64,000 nucleotides of DNA from Lepidurus packardi (taxonomy: Eukaryota; Arthropoda; Branchiopoda; Notostraca; Triopsidae): NCBI GenBank assembly GCA_023053545.1, contig JAKZAN010000221.1, positions 1 through 64,000 of the forward strand, read 5' to 3'. A program made the position numbers and the translations under genes. This document shows, piece by piece, positions 15,157-28,490 of this stretch (position 1 is its first letter; each line of letters begins with the position of its first letter). Below the pieces are notes generated by a model. It was given only the letters and a program-made list of their open reading frames with translations. It ran no database searches and was not told where the DNA came from.

Positions 15157-17527
15157 TTGCAGAATGGATTAATTCCTTACGGACTGAATTAATTCCTTAC
15201 GGACTGAAATAATTCCTTACGGACTGAATTAATTCCTTACGGATTGAATTAATTCCTTACGGACTGAATTAATTCCTTACGGACTGAATTAATTATTTAG
15301 GATTGATTGAATTCCTTACTTACTGAATTTATTCCTTACGTACTTAATTAGCTCCTTACGGACTGAATTAATTCCTTACGGACTGAATTAATTCTTTAGG
15401 ATTGATTGAATTCCTTTCTTACTGAATTAATTCCTTACGGACAGAATTAATTCCTTACGGAATGAATGAATTTCTCTACGGCCTGATATAATTCCTTACG
15501 GACTGAATTAATTCTTTAGGATTGATTGAATTCCTTTCTTACAGAATTAATTCCTTACGGACTGAATTAGTTCCTTACGGACTTAATTAATTCCTTACGG
15601 ACTGAATTAATTATTTAGGATTTATTGAATTCCTTACTTACTGAATTAATTCCTTACGTACTTAATTAATTATTTACTTAATGAATTAATTCCTTACGGA
15701 CTGAATTAATTCCCTACGGAATTAATTAATTCCGTACGGCCTGATTTAATTCCTTACTGACTGAATTAATTCCTTACGGAATGGATTAATTCCTTACGGA
15801 CTGAACTAATTCCTTACGGATTGAATTAATTCCTTACGGACTGAATTAATTCTTTACGGACTGAATTAATTCCTTACGGACTGAATTAATTCCTTACGGA
15901 CTGAATTAATTCCTTACGGACTGAATTAATTCTTTAGGATTGATTGAATTCCATACTTACTGAATTAATTCCTTACGTACTTAATTAATTCCTTACGGAC
16001 AGAATTAATTCCTTACGGAATGAATTAATTTCTTTACGGCCTTATGTAATTCCTTACGTACTTAATTAATTCCTTACGGACAGAATTAATTCCTTACGGA
16101 ATGAATTAATTTCTTTACGGCCTTATGTAATTCCTTACGTACTTAATTAATTCTTTAGGATTGATTGAATTCCTTTCTTACTGAACTAATTCCTTACGGA
16201 CTGAATTAATTAATTTCAGACTGAATTAATTCCTTTCGTACTTAATTAATTCCTTACGGACTGAATTAATTCCTTACGTACTTAATTAATTCCTTACGGA
16301 CTGAATTAATTCCTTACGTACTTAATTAATTCCTTTCAGACTGAATTAATTCCTTACGGACTGAATTAATTCATTGCGGACTGAATTAATTCCTTACGGA
16401 CTGAATTAATTCCTTACGGACTGAATTAATTCCTTACGGACTGAATTAATTCCTTACGGACTGAATTAATTCTTTAGGATTGATTGAATTCCTTACTTAC
16501 TGAATTAATTCCTTACGTACTTAATTAATTCCTTACGGACTGAATTAATTCCTTACGGATTGATTGAACTCCTTTCTTACTGAATTACTTCCTTACGGAC
16601 TGAATTAATTATTTAGGATTTATTGAATTCCTTACTTACTGAATTAATTCCTTACGTACTTAATTAATTATTTACTTAATGAATTAATTCCTTACGGACT
16701 GAATTAATTCCCTACGGAATTAATTAATTCCGTACGGCCTGATTTAATTCCTTACTGACTGAATTAATTCCTTACGGAATGGATTAATTCCTTACGGACT
16801 GAACTAATTCCTTACGGATTGAATTAATTCCTTACGGACTGAATTAATTCTTTACGGACTGAATTAATTCCTTACGGACTGAATTAATTCCTTACGGACT
16901 GAATTAATTCCTTACGGACTGAATTAATTCTTTAGGATTGATTGAATTCCATACTTACTGAATTAATTCCTTACGTACTTAATTAATTCCTTACGGACAG
17001 AATTAATTCCTTACGGAATGAATTAATTTCTTTACGGCCTTATGTAATTCCTTACGTACTTAATTAATTCTTTAGGATTGATTGAATTCCTTTCTTACTG
17101 AACTAATTCCTTACGGACTGAATTAATTAATTTCAGACTGAATTAATTCCTTTCGTACTTAATTAATTCCTTACGAACTGAATTAATTCCTTACGTACTT
17201 AATTAATTCCTTACGGACTGAATTAATTCCTTACGTACTTAATTAATTCCTTTCAGACTGAATTAATTCCTTACGGACTGAATTAATTCATTACGGACTG
17301 AATTAATTCCTTACGGACTGAATTAATTCCTTACGGACTGAATTAATTCCTTACGGACTGAATTAATTCCTTACGGACTGAATTAATTCTTTAGGATTGA
17401 TTGAATTCCTTACTTACTGAATTAATTCCTTACGTACTTAATTAATTCCTTACGGACTGAATTAATTCCTTACGGATTGATTGAATTCCTTTCTTACTGA
17501 ATTACTTCCTTACGGACTGAATTAATT

Positions 17528-18244
17528 ATTTAGGATTTATTGAATTCCTTACTTACTGAATTAATTCCTTACGTACTTAATTAATTATTTACTTAATGAA
17601 TTAATTCCTTACGGACTGAATTAATTCCCTACGGAATTAATTAATTCCGTACGGCCTGATTTAATTCCTTACTGACTGAATTAATTCCTTACGGAATGGA
17701 TTAATTCCTTACGGACTGAACTAATTCCTTACGGATTGAATTAATTCCTTACGGACTGAATTAATTCTTTACGGACTGAATTAATTCCTTACGGACTGAA
17801 TTAATTCCTCACGGACTGAATTAATTCCTTACGGACTGAATTAATTCTTTAGGATTGATTGAATTCCATACTTACTGAATTAATTCCTTACGTACTTAAT
17901 TAATTCCTTACGGACAGAATTAATTCCTTACGGAATGAATTAATTTCTTTACGGCCTGATGTAATTCCTTACGTACTTAATTAATTCTTTAGGATTGATT
18001 GAATTCCTTTCTTACTGAACTAATTCCATACGGACTGAATTAATTCCTTTCAGACTGAATTAATTCCTTTCGTACTTAATTAATTCCTTTCGGACTGAAT
18101 TAATTCTTTAGGATTGATTGAATTCCTTACTTACTGAATTAATTCCTTACGTACTTAATTAATTCCTTACGGACTGAATTAATTCCTAACGGATTGATTG
18201 AATTCCTTTCTTACTGAATTACTTCCTTACGGACTGAATTAATT
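17528..18244 (+). repeat. 717-bp tandem duplication, first copy
   Basis: The block from ATTTAGGATTTATTG at 17528 repeats at 18245. Even the private variant CCTCACGG is repeated, at 17807 and 18524, exactly 717 bp apart. By eye I found no base difference between the two blocks. Confidence 0.85.
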
Positions 18245-18952
18245 ATTTAGGATTTATTGAATTCCTTACTTACTGAATTAATTCCTTACGTACTTAATTA
18301 ATTATTTACTTAATGAATTAATTCCTTACGGACTGAATTAATTCCCTACGGAATTAATTAATTCCGTACGGCCTGATTTAATTCCTTACTGACTGAATTA
18401 ATTCCTTACGGAATGGATTAATTCCTTACGGACTGAACTAATTCCTTACGGATTGAATTAATTCCTTACGGACTGAATTAATTCTTTACGGACTGAATTA
18501 ATTCCTTACGGACTGAATTAATTCCTCACGGACTGAATTAATTCCTTACGGACTGAATTAATTCTTTAGGATTGATTGAATTCCATACTTACTGAATTAA
18601 TTCCTTACGTACTTAATTAATTCCTTACGGACAGAATTAATTCCTTACGGAATGAATTAATTTCTTTACGGCCTGATGTAATTCCTTACGTACTTAATTA
18701 ATTCTTTAGGATTGATTGAATTCCTTTCTTACTGAACTAATTCCATACGGACTGAATTAATTCCTTTCAGACTGAATTAATTCCTTTCGTACTTAATTAA
18801 TTCCTTTCGGACTGAATTAATTCTTTAGGATTGATTGAATTCCTTACTTACTGAATTAATTCCTTACGTACTTAATTAATTCCTTACGGACTGAATTAAT
18901 TCCTAACGGATTGATTGAATTCCTTTCTTACTGAATTACTTCCTTACGGACA
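18245..18952 (+). repeat. 717-bp tandem duplication, second copy
   Basis: It matches 17528-18235 through the CTAACGGATTGATTG and GAATTACTTCC variants, then departs at a GGACAG monomer near 18952. After this point the distance to the matching landmarks of zone C copy 3 falls from 5224 to 4507 bp, exactly 717 less. Confidence 0.85.
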
Positions 18953-20340
18953 GAATTAATTCCTTACGGACTGAATTAATTCCTTGCGGAATGGATTAAT
19001 TCCTTGCGGACTGAATTAAATCCTTACGGACTGAATTAATTCCTTACGGACTGAATTAATTCCTTACGGACAGAATTAATTCCTTACGGAATGAATTAAT
19101 TTCTTTACGGCCTGATGTAATTCCTTACTTACTTAATTAATTCTTTAGGATTGATTGAATTCCTTTCTTACTGAACTAATTCCTTACGGACTGATTTAAT
19201 TCCTTTCAGACTGAATTAATTCCTTACGTACTTAATTAATTCCTTACGTACTTAATTAATTCCTTACGGACTGAATTAATTCCTTACGGACTGAATTAAT
19301 TCCTTACGTACTTAATTAATTCCTTTCAGACTGAATTAATTCCTTACGGACTGAATTAATTCCTTACGGACTGAATTAATTCCTTACGGACTGAATTAAT
19401 TCCTTACGGACTGAATTAATTCTTTAGGATTGATTGAATTCTTTACTTACTGAATTAATTCCTTACGTACTTAATTAATTCCTTACGGACTGAATTAATT
19501 CCTTACGGATTGATTGAATTCCTTTCTTACTGAATTACTTCCTTACGGACTGAGTTAATTCCTTACGGACTGAATTAATTCCTTACGGACTGAATTAATT
19601 CCTTACGGACTGAATTAATTCCTTACGGACTGAATTAATTCCTTACGGACTGAATTAATTCCTTACGGACTGAATTAATTCCTTACGGACTGAATTAATT
19701 CCTTACGGACTGAATTAATTCCTTACGGACTGAATTAATTCTTTAGGATTGATTGAATTCCATACTTACTGAATTAATTCCTTACGTACTTAATTAATTC
19801 CTTACGGATTGAATTAATTCCTTACGGATTGATTGAATTCCTTTCTTACTGAATTAATTCCTTACGGACAGAATTAATTCCTTACGGAATGAATTAATTT
19901 CTTTACGGCCTGATGTAATTCCTTACGTACTTAATTAATTCTTTAGGATTGATTGAATTCCTTTCTTACTGAACTAATTCCTTACGGACTGAATTAATTC
20001 CTTTCAGACTGAATTAATTCCTTACGTACTTAATTAATTCCTTTCAGACTGAATTAATTCCTTACGGACTGAATTAATTCCTTACGGACTGAATTAATTC
20101 CTTACGGACTGAATTAATTCCTTACGGACTGAATTAATTCCTTACGGACTGAATTAATTCCTTACGGACTGAATTAATTCTTTAGGATTGATTGAATTCC
20201 TTACTTACTGAATTAATTCCTTACGTACTTAATTAATTCCTTACGGACTGAATTAATTCCTTACGGATTGATTGAATTCCTTTCTTACTGAATTACTTCC
20301 TTACGGACAGAACTAATTCCTTACGGACTGAATTAATTCC

Positions 20341-23300
20341 TTGCGAAATGGATTAATTCCTTACGGACTGAATTAAATCCTTACGGACTGAATTAATTCC
20401 TTACGGACTGAAATAATTCCTTACGGACTGAATTAATTCCTTACGGATTGAATTAATACCTTACGGACTGAATTAATTCCTTACGGACTGAATTAATTAT
20501 TTAGGATTGATTGAATTCCTTACTTACTGAATTTATTCCTTACGTACTTAATTAGCTCCTTACGGACTGAATTAATTCCTTACGGACTGAATTAATTCTT
20601 TAGGATTGATTGAATTCCTTTCTTACTGAATTAATTCCTTACGGACAGAATTAATTCCTTACGGAATGAATGAATTTCTCTACGGCCTGATATAATTCCT
20701 TACGGACTGAATTAATTCTTTAGGATTGATTGAATTCCTTTCTTACAGAATTAATTCCTTACGGACTGAATTAATTCCTTACGGACTGAATTAATTCCTT
20801 ACGGACTGAATTAGTTCCTTACGGACTTAATTAATTCCTTACGGACTGAATTAATTATTTAGGATTTATTGAATTCCTTACTTACTGAATTAATTCCTTA
20901 CGTACTTAATTAATTATTTACTTAATGAATTAATTCCTTACGGACTGAATTAATTCCCTACGGAATTAATTAATTCCGTACGGCCTGATTTAATTCCTTA
21001 CTGACTGAATTAATTCCTTACGGAATGGATTAATTCCTTACGGACTGAACTAATTCCTTACGGATTGAATTAATTCCTTACGGACTGAATTAATTCCTTA
21101 CGGACTGAATTAATTCCTTACGGACTGAATTAATTCCTTACGGACTGAATTAATTCTTTAGGATTGATTGAATTCCATACTTACTGAATTAATTCCTTAC
21201 GTACTTAATTAATTCCTTACGGACAGAATTAATTCCTTACGGAATGAATTAATTTCTTTACGGCCTTATGTAATTCCTTACGTACTTAATTAATTCCTTA
21301 CGGACAGAATTAATTCCTTACGGAATGAATTAATTTCTTTACGGCCTTATGTAATTCCTTACGTACTTAATTAATTCTTTAGGATTGATTGAATTCCTTT
21401 CTTACTGAACTAATTCCTTACGGACTGAATTAATTAATTTCAGACTGAATTAATTCCTTTCGTACTTAATTAATTCCTTACGGACTGAATTAATTCCTTA
21501 CGTACTTAATTAATTCCTTACGGACTGAATTAATTCCTTACGTACTTAATTAATTCCTTTCAGACTGAATTAATTCCTTACGGACTGAATTAATTCATTA
21601 CGGACTAAATTAATTCCTTACGGACTGAATTAATTCCTTACGGACTGAATTAATTCCTTACGGACTGAATTAATTCCTTACGGACTGAATTAATTCTTTA
21701 GGATGGATTGAATTCCTTACTTACTGAATTAATTCCTTACGTACTTAATTAATTCCTTACGGACTGAATTAATTCCTTACGGATTGATTGAACTCCTTTC
21801 TTACTGAATTACTTCCTTACGGACTGAATTAATTATTTAGGATTTATTGAATTCCTTACTTACTGAATTAATTCCTTACGTACTTAATTAATTATTTACT
21901 TAATGAATTAATTCCTTACGGACTGAATTAATTCCCTACGGAATTAATTAATTCCGTACGGCCTGATTTAATTCCTTACTGACTGAATTAATTCCTTACG
22001 GAATGGATTAATTCCTTACGGACTGAACTAATTCCTTACGGATTGAATTAATTCCTTACGGACTGAATTAATTCTTTACGGACTGAATTAATTCCTTACG
22101 GACTGAATTAATTCCTTACGGACTGAATTAATTCCTTACGGACTGAATTAATTCTTTAGGATTGATTGAATTCCATACTTACTGAATTAATTCCTTACGT
22201 ACTTAATTAATTCCTTACGGACAGAATTAATTCCTTACGGAATGAATTAATTTCTTTACGGCCTTATGTAATTCCTTACGTACTTAATTAATTCTTTAGG
22301 ATTGATTGAATTCCTTTCTTACTGAACTAATTCCTTACGGACTGAATTAATTAATTTCAGACTGAATTAATTCCTTTCGTACTTAATTAATTCCTTACGG
22401 ACTGAATTAATTCCTTACGTACTTAATTAATTCCTTACGGACTGAATTAATTCCTTACGTACTTAATTAATTCCTTTCAGACTGAATTAATTCCTTACGG
22501 ACTGAATTAATTCATTACGGACTGAATTAATTCCTTACGGACTGAATTAATTCCTTACGGACTGAATTAATTCCTTACGGACTGAATTAATTCCTTACGG
22601 ACTGAATTAATTCTTTAGGATTGATTGAATTCCTTACTTACTGAATTAATTCCTTACGTACTTAATTAATTCCTTACGGACTGAATTAATTCCTTACGGA
22701 TTGATTGAGTTCCTTTCTTACTGAATTACTTCCTTACGGACTGAATTAATTATTTAGGATTTATTGAATTCCTTACTTACTGAATTAATTCCTTACGTAC
22801 TTAATTAATTATTTACTTAATGAATTAATTCCTTACGGACTGAATTAATTCCCTACGGAATTAATTAATTCCGTACGGCCTGATTTAATTCCTTACTGAC
22901 TGAATTAATTCCTTACGGAATGGATTAATTCCTTACGGACTGAACTAATTCCTTACGGATTGAATTAATTCCTTACGGACTGAATTAATTCTTTACGGAC
23001 TGAATTAATTCCTTACGGACTGAATTAATTCCTTACGGACTGAATTAATTCCTTACGGACTGAATTAATTCTTTAGGATTGATTGAATTCCATACTTACT
23101 GAATTAATTCCTTACGTACTTAATTAATTCCTTACGGACAGAATTAATTCCTTACGGAATGAATTAATTTCTTTACGGCCTGATGTAATTCCTTACGTAC
23201 TTAATTAATTCTTTAGGATTGATTGAATTCCTTTCTTACTGAACTAATTCCATACGGACTGAATTAATTCCTTTCAGACTGAATTAATTCCTTTCGTACT

Positions 23301-24588
23301 TAATTAATTCCTTACGGACTGAATTAATTCTTTAGGATTGATTGAATTCCTTACTTACTGAATTAATTCCTTACGTACTTAATTAATTCCTTACGGACTG
23401 AATTAATTCCTAACGGATTGATTGAATTCCTTTCTTACTGAATTACTTCCTTACGGACAGAATTAATTCCTTACGGACTGAATTAATTCCTTGCGGAATG
23501 GATTAATTCCTTACGGACTGAATTAAATCCTTACGGACTGAATTAATTCCTTACGGACTGAATTAATTCCTTACGGACAGAATTAATTCCTTACGGAATG
23601 AATTAATTTCTTTACGGCCTGATGTAATTCCTTACTTACTTAATTAATTCTTTAGGATTGATTGAATTCCTTTCTTACTGAACTAATTCCTTACGGACTG
23701 ATTTAATTCCTTTCAGACTGAATTAATTCCTTACGTACTTAATTAATTCCTTACGGACTGAATTAATTCCTTACGGATTGATTGAATTCCTTTCTTACTG
23801 AATTACTTCCTTACGGACTGAGTTAATTCCTTACGGACTGAATTAATTCCTTACGGACTGAATTAATTCCTTACGGACTGAATTAATTCCTTACGGACTG
23901 AATTAATTCCTTACGGACTGAATTAATTCCTTACGGACTGAATTAATTCCTTACGGACTGAATTAATTCCTTACGGACTGAATTAATTCTTTAGGATTGA
24001 TTGAATTCCATACTTACTGAATTAATTCCTTACGTACTTAATTAATTCCTTACGGATTGAATTAATTCCTTACGGATTGATTGAATTCCTTTCTTACTGA
24101 ATTAATTCCTTACGGACAGAATTAATTCCTTACGGAATGAATTAATTTCTTTACGGCCTGATGTAATTCCTTACGTACTTAATTAATTCTTTAGGATTGA
24201 TTGAATTCCTTTCTTACTGAACTAATTCCTTACGGACTGAATTAATTCCTTTCAGACTGAATTAATTCCTTACGTACTTAATTAATTCCTTTCAGACTGA
24301 ATTAATTCCTTACGGACTGAATTAATTCCTTACGGACTGAATTAATTCCTTACGGACTGAACTAATTCCTTACGGACTGAATTAATTCCTTACGGACTGA
24401 ATTAATTCCTTACGGACTGAATTAATTCTTTAGGATTGATTGAATTCCTTACTTACTGAATTAATTCCTTACGTACTTAATTAATTCCTTACGGACTGAA
24501 TTAATTCCTTACGGATTGATTGAATTCCTTTCTTACTGAATTACTTCCTTACGGACAGAACTAATTCCTTACGGACTGAATTAATTCC
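20341..24588 (+). repeat. Zone C higher-order repeat, copy 3 (4248 bp)
   Basis: It lies between TTGCGAAATGG markers at 20341 and 24589. It is collinear with copy 2 but has only one copy of the 717-bp block and lacks a further ~239 bp near 23750: the TGAGTTAATT landmark is 4268 bp from its counterpart, against 4507 bp just upstream. Confidence 0.75.
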
Positions 24589-24888
24589 TTGCGAAATGGA
24601 TTAATTCCTTACGGACTGAATTAAATCCTTACGGATTGAATTAATTCCTTACGTACTCAATTAATTCTTTACGGACTGAATTAATTCCTTACGGACTGAA
24701 TTAATTCTTTAGGATTGATTTAATTCCTTACGGACTGAATTAATTCCTTACGGACTGAATTAATTGATTACGGACTGAATTAATTCCTTACGGACTGAAT
24801 TAATTCCTTACGGACTGAATTAATTCCTTACGGACTGAATTAATTCCTTACGGACTGAATTAATTCCTTACGGACTGAATTAATTCTT

Positions 24889-26495
24889 TACGATTTATTG
24901 AATTCCTTACTTACTGAATTAATTCCTTACGTACTTAATTAATTCCTTTCAGACTAAATTAATTCCTTACGTACTTAATTAATTCCTTACGGACTTAATT
25001 AATTCCTTACGGACTGAAATAATTCCTTACGGACTGAATTAATTCTTACGGATTGATTGAATTCCTTTCTTACTGAATTAATTCCTTACGGAATGAATTA
25101 ATTTCTTTACGGCCTGATGTAATTCCTTACGGACTGAATTAATTCTTTAGGATTGATTGAATTCCTTTCTTACTGAACTAATTCCTTACGGACTGAATTA
25201 ATTCCTTTCAGACTGAATTAATTCCTTACGTACTTAATTAATTCCTTACGGACTGAATTAATTCCTTACGGACTAAATTAATTCCTTACGTACTTAATTA
25301 ATTCCTTTCAGACTGAATTAATTCCTTACGGACTGAATTAATTTCTTACGGACTGAATTAATTGCTTACGGACTGAATTAATTCCTTACGGACTGAATTA
25401 ATTCCTTACGGACTGAATTAATTCCTTACGGACTGAATTAATTCCTTACGGATTGATTGAATTCCTTTCTTACTGAATTACTTCCTTACGGACAGAACTA
25501 ATTCCTTACGGACTGAATTAATTCCTTGCGAAATGGACTAATTCCTTACGGACTGAATTAAATCCTTACGGATTGAATTAATTCCTTACGTACTCAATTA
25601 ATTCTTTACGGACTGAATTAATTCCTTACGGACTGAATTAATTCCTTACGGACTGAATTAATTGATTACGGACTGAATTAATTCCTTACGGACTGAATTA
25701 ATTCCTTACGGACTGAATTAATTCCTTACGGACTGAATTAATTCCTTACGGACTGAATTAATTCCTTACGGACTGAATTAATTCGTTAGGATTTATTGAA
25801 TTCCTTACTTACTGAATTAATTCCTTACGTACTTAATTAATTCCTTACGGACTGAATTAATTCCTTATGGACTGAATTAATTTCTTACGGACTGAATTAA
25901 TTCCTTACGGACTGAATTAATTCCTTACGGACTGAATTAATTCTTTACGATTTATTGAATTCCTTACTTACTGAATTAATTCCTTACGTACTTAATTAAT
26001 TCCTTTCAGACTAAATTAATTCCTTACGTACTTAATTAATTCCTTACGGACTTAATTAATTCCTTACGGACTGAAATAATTCCTTACGGACTGAATTAAT
26101 TCTTACGGATTGATTGAATTCCTTTCTTACTGAATTAATTCCTTACGGAATGAATTAATTTCTTTACGGCCTGATGTAATTCCTTACGGACTGAATTAAT
26201 TCTTTAGGATTGATTGAATTCCTTTCTTACTGAACTAATTCCTTACGGACTGAATTAATTCCTTTCAGACTGAATTAATTCCTTACGTACTTAATTAATT
26301 CCTTACGGACTGAATTAATTCCTTACGGACTAAATTAATTCCTTACGTACTTAATTAATTCCTTTCAGACTGAATTAATTCCTTACGGACTGAATTAATT
26401 TCTTACGGACTGAATTAATTGCTTACGGACTGAATTAATTCCTTACGGACTGAATTAATTCCTTACGGACTGAATTAATTCCTTACGGACTGAAT
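24889..26495 (+). repeat. Zone D: 1057-bp repeat, one full and one partial copy
   Basis: The landmark TACGATTTATTG occurs at 24889 and 25946, and GCTTACGG at 25364 and 26421; both pairs are 1057 bp apart. The second copy loses register at about 26495, where a TTTAGGATTG unit replaces the continuation seen at 25440. Confidence 0.75.
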
Positions 26496-26879
26496 TAATT
26501 CTTTAGGATTGATTGAATTCCTTACTTACTGAATTAATTCTTTACGTACTTAATTCATTCCTTACGGATTGATTGAATTCCTTTCTTACTGAATTAATTC
26601 CTTACGGACAGAATTATTTTCTTACGGAATGAATTAATTTCTTTACGGCCTGATGTAATTCATTACGTACTTAATTAATTCTTTAGGATTGATTGAATTC
26701 CTTTCTTACTTAATTAATTCCTTACGGACTGAATTAATTATTTAGGATTGATTGAATTACTTACTTACTGAATTAATTCCTTACCGATTTAGTTAATTCC
26801 TTTCGGAACGAATTAATTCCTTTCGGACTGAATTAATTCCTTACGTACTGAATTAATTCCCTACGGACTGAATTAATTC

Positions 26880-27090
26880 ATTACGGACTTAATTAATCCA
26901 TTAGAAACTGAATTCATTCCTTACCTGCAGAATTAATTCCTTACGGACTGAACTAATTCATTACGGACTTAATTAATCCATTAGAAACTGAATTCATTCC
27001 TTACCTGCAGAATTAATTCCTTACGGACTGAATTAATTCATTACGTACTTAAGTAATCCATTAGAAACTGAATTCATTCCTTACGGACTG
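26880..27090 (+). repeat. Left outpost of zone E satellite (CATTAGAAACTG / CTGCAG units)
   Basis: Monomers TTCATTACGGACTTAATTAA, TCCATTAGAAACTGAATTCA and TTCCTTACCTGCAGAATTAA appear here as a block, with CTGCAG at 26925 and 27005. This variant set is absent further left but dominates 33200-50650, so the family boundary lies near 26.7 kb and the retrotransposon inserted inside zone E. Confidence 0.8.
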
Positions 27091-28191
27091 AATTAATTCC
27101 TTACGGACTGAATTAATTCTTTAGGATTGATTGAATTCCTTACTTACTGAATAAATTCCTTACGTACTTAATTAATTCCCTACGGACTAAATTAATTTCT
27201 TTACGGCCTGATATAATTCCTTACGGACTGAATTAATTCTTTAGGATTGATTGAATTCCATTCTTACAAAATTAATTCCTTACGGACTGAATTAATTCCT
27301 TACGGACTGAATTAATTCCTTACGGACTGAATTAATTCCTTACGGACTGAATTAATTCCTTTCAGACTGAATTAATTCCTTACAGATTGAATTAATTTCT
27401 TACGGACTGAATTAATTCCTTACGGACTAAATTAATTCCTTACGGACTGAACTAATTCCTTACGGACTGAATTAATTCCTTACGGATTGAATTAATTCCT
27501 TACGGATTGATTGAATTCCTTTCTTACTGAATTAATTCCTTACGGACTGGATTAATTCTTTAGGATTTATTGAATTCCTTACTTAATGAATTAATTCCTT
27601 ACGTACTTAATTAATTCCTTACGGACTGAATTAATTCCTTATGGACTGAATTAATTCCTTACGGACTTAATTAATTCCTTACGGACTGAATTAATTCCTT
27701 ACGGACTGAATTAATTCCTTACGGACTGAAATAATTCCTTACGGACTGAATTAATTCTTTAGGATTGATTGAATTCCTTTCTTACTGAATTAATTCCTTA
27801 CGGACTGAATTAATTCCTTACGGACTGAATTAATTCCTTACGGACTGAATTAATTCCTTACGGACTGAATTAATTCCTTTCAGACTGAATTAATTCCTTA
27901 CAGACTGAATTAATTCCTTACGGACTGAATTAATTCCTTACGGACTAAATTAATTCCTTACGGACTGAATTAATTCCTTACGGACTGAATTAATTCCTTA
28001 CGTACCGAATTAATTCCTTACGGACTGAATTAATTCCTTACGGACTGAATTAATTCTTTAGGATTGATTGAATTCCATACTTACTGAATTAATTCCTTAC
28101 GGACTGAATTAATTCCTTACGGACTGAATTAATTCTTTAGGATTGATTGAATTCCATACTTACTGAATTTATTCCTTACGTACTTAATTAA

Positions 28192-28223
28192 TGTTGTGTT
28201 GAGTCCGAAATTTGGACACAACA
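28192..28223 (+). other. Imperfect inverted repeat at the LTR 5' end
   Basis: The left arm TGTTGTGTTGAGTCC (28192-28206) pairs with the right arm GGACACAACA (28214-28223) around the 7-nt loop GAAATTT, leaving a 5-nt bulge in the left arm. Ten base pairs form. The same structure is at 32621-32652 in the other LTR. It contains the terminal bases that integrase would process. Confidence 0.75.
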
Positions 28224-28389
28224 CTTCCTTGTTCTCTTTTGTTTCTGTCAGCTTTCCCCTTTGTTTCCTTTTCTGTTTTTTCCCTTTCTACCTTCCGTTG
28301 TAACCTGAGCAGTCTTCCTCAATACTTCCAACAATACAGTTGTGTTATCGTTTCACAGAAAGAGTGTTTTCGATCAAATATTTACAACA
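28192..28389 (+). repeat. 5' LTR
   Basis: 198 bp, from TGTTGTG to TACAACA, identical to 32621-32818 except at 28308. The first 32 bases can fold into a hairpin. A strongly pyrimidine-rich stretch covers about 28224-28296. I see no convincing TATA box and no AATAAA signal, so the promoter and polyadenylation signals are not assignable by eye. Open frames across this LTR begin with TTG and are not credible genes. Confidence 0.97.
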
Positions 28390-28403
28390 GGTTATGGGCC
28401 CAG
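28390..28403 (+). other. Primer-binding site, half-tRNA initiator Met type
   Basis: GGTTATGGGCCCAG follows the 5' LTR directly. It is the reverse complement of CTGGGCCCATAACC, the anticodon stem-loop of metazoan initiator tRNA-Met, and includes the CAT anticodon. It does not match a tRNA 3' end. Drosophila copia is known to prime from a 5' half-molecule of this tRNA that ends in the anticodon loop. Use of the same mechanism here is inferred from the sequence match and position. Confidence 0.85.
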
Positions 28404-28490
28404 AGAAACCCTTGCCAGTGAAGTTCCCCTTTTACGTGCTAACGCTTGGACTTTCGCGTTTCAAGAGTGATTGAATCTCTGTCCAGAAAT
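28404..28490 (+). other. Untranslated leader of the retrotransposon
   Basis: These 87 bases lie between the primer site and the first ATG of the long frame. The open frame extends upstream to a TTG codon at 28446, but there is no ATG before 28491. A packaging or dimerisation signal would be expected in this part of the transcript, but I cannot point to one. Confidence 0.6.

Larger units (their letters stand above)
15157..20340 (+). repeat. Zone C higher-order repeat, copy 2 (5184 bp)
   Basis: It starts at the TTGCAG marker and ends before the related TTGCGAAATGG marker at 20341. ATTTAGGATTTATTG landmarks at 15613, 16611 and 17528 match those at 20857, 21835 and 22752 in copy 3, offsets of 5244, 5224 and 5224 bp. 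It holds an extra 717-bp tandem duplication that copy 3 lacks. Confidence 0.75.
1..28191 (+). repeat. 20-bp satellite array, left arm
   Basis: About 1,400 head-to-tail monomers of consensus TTCCTTACGGACTGAATTAA run without interruption to the retrotransposon. Variants recur: TTCCTTACGTACTTAATTAA, TTCCTTTCTTACTGAATTAA, TTCCTTTCAGACTGAATTAA, TTCCTTACGGACAGAATTAA, a 19-bp TTCTTTAGGATTGATTGAA form and a 21-bp form with ACGGCCTGAT. The variants occur in a fixed order that repeats, so the array has higher-order structure. No frame stays open, because the 20-bp period rotates TAA stops through all frames. I see no gene, RNA or unique sequence here. A heterochromatic location is inferred from the array size only. 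Confidence 0.98.

Noticed and set aside
1..28191. CRISPR-like array (20-bp repeated unit)
   Set aside because: There are no unique spacers. The units are contiguous variants of one monomer.
28390..28403. Fragment of a tRNA gene
   Set aside because: Only 14 bases match, antisense, exactly at the LTR edge. There is no acceptor stem, T arm or D arm.
28212..28421. 69-codon open frame in the 5' LTR, with a shortened twin at 32641-32835 in the 3' LTR
   Set aside because: The frame begins with TTG, runs through a pyrimidine-rich LTR segment and simply reads on into the primer site or satellite. Its presence in both LTRs follows from LTR identity.
28446..28490. Upstream extension of the gag-pol frame to 28446
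   Set aside because: The first codon there is TTG. The first ATG is at 28491 with a good context, and eukaryotic initiation at TTG is unlikely.
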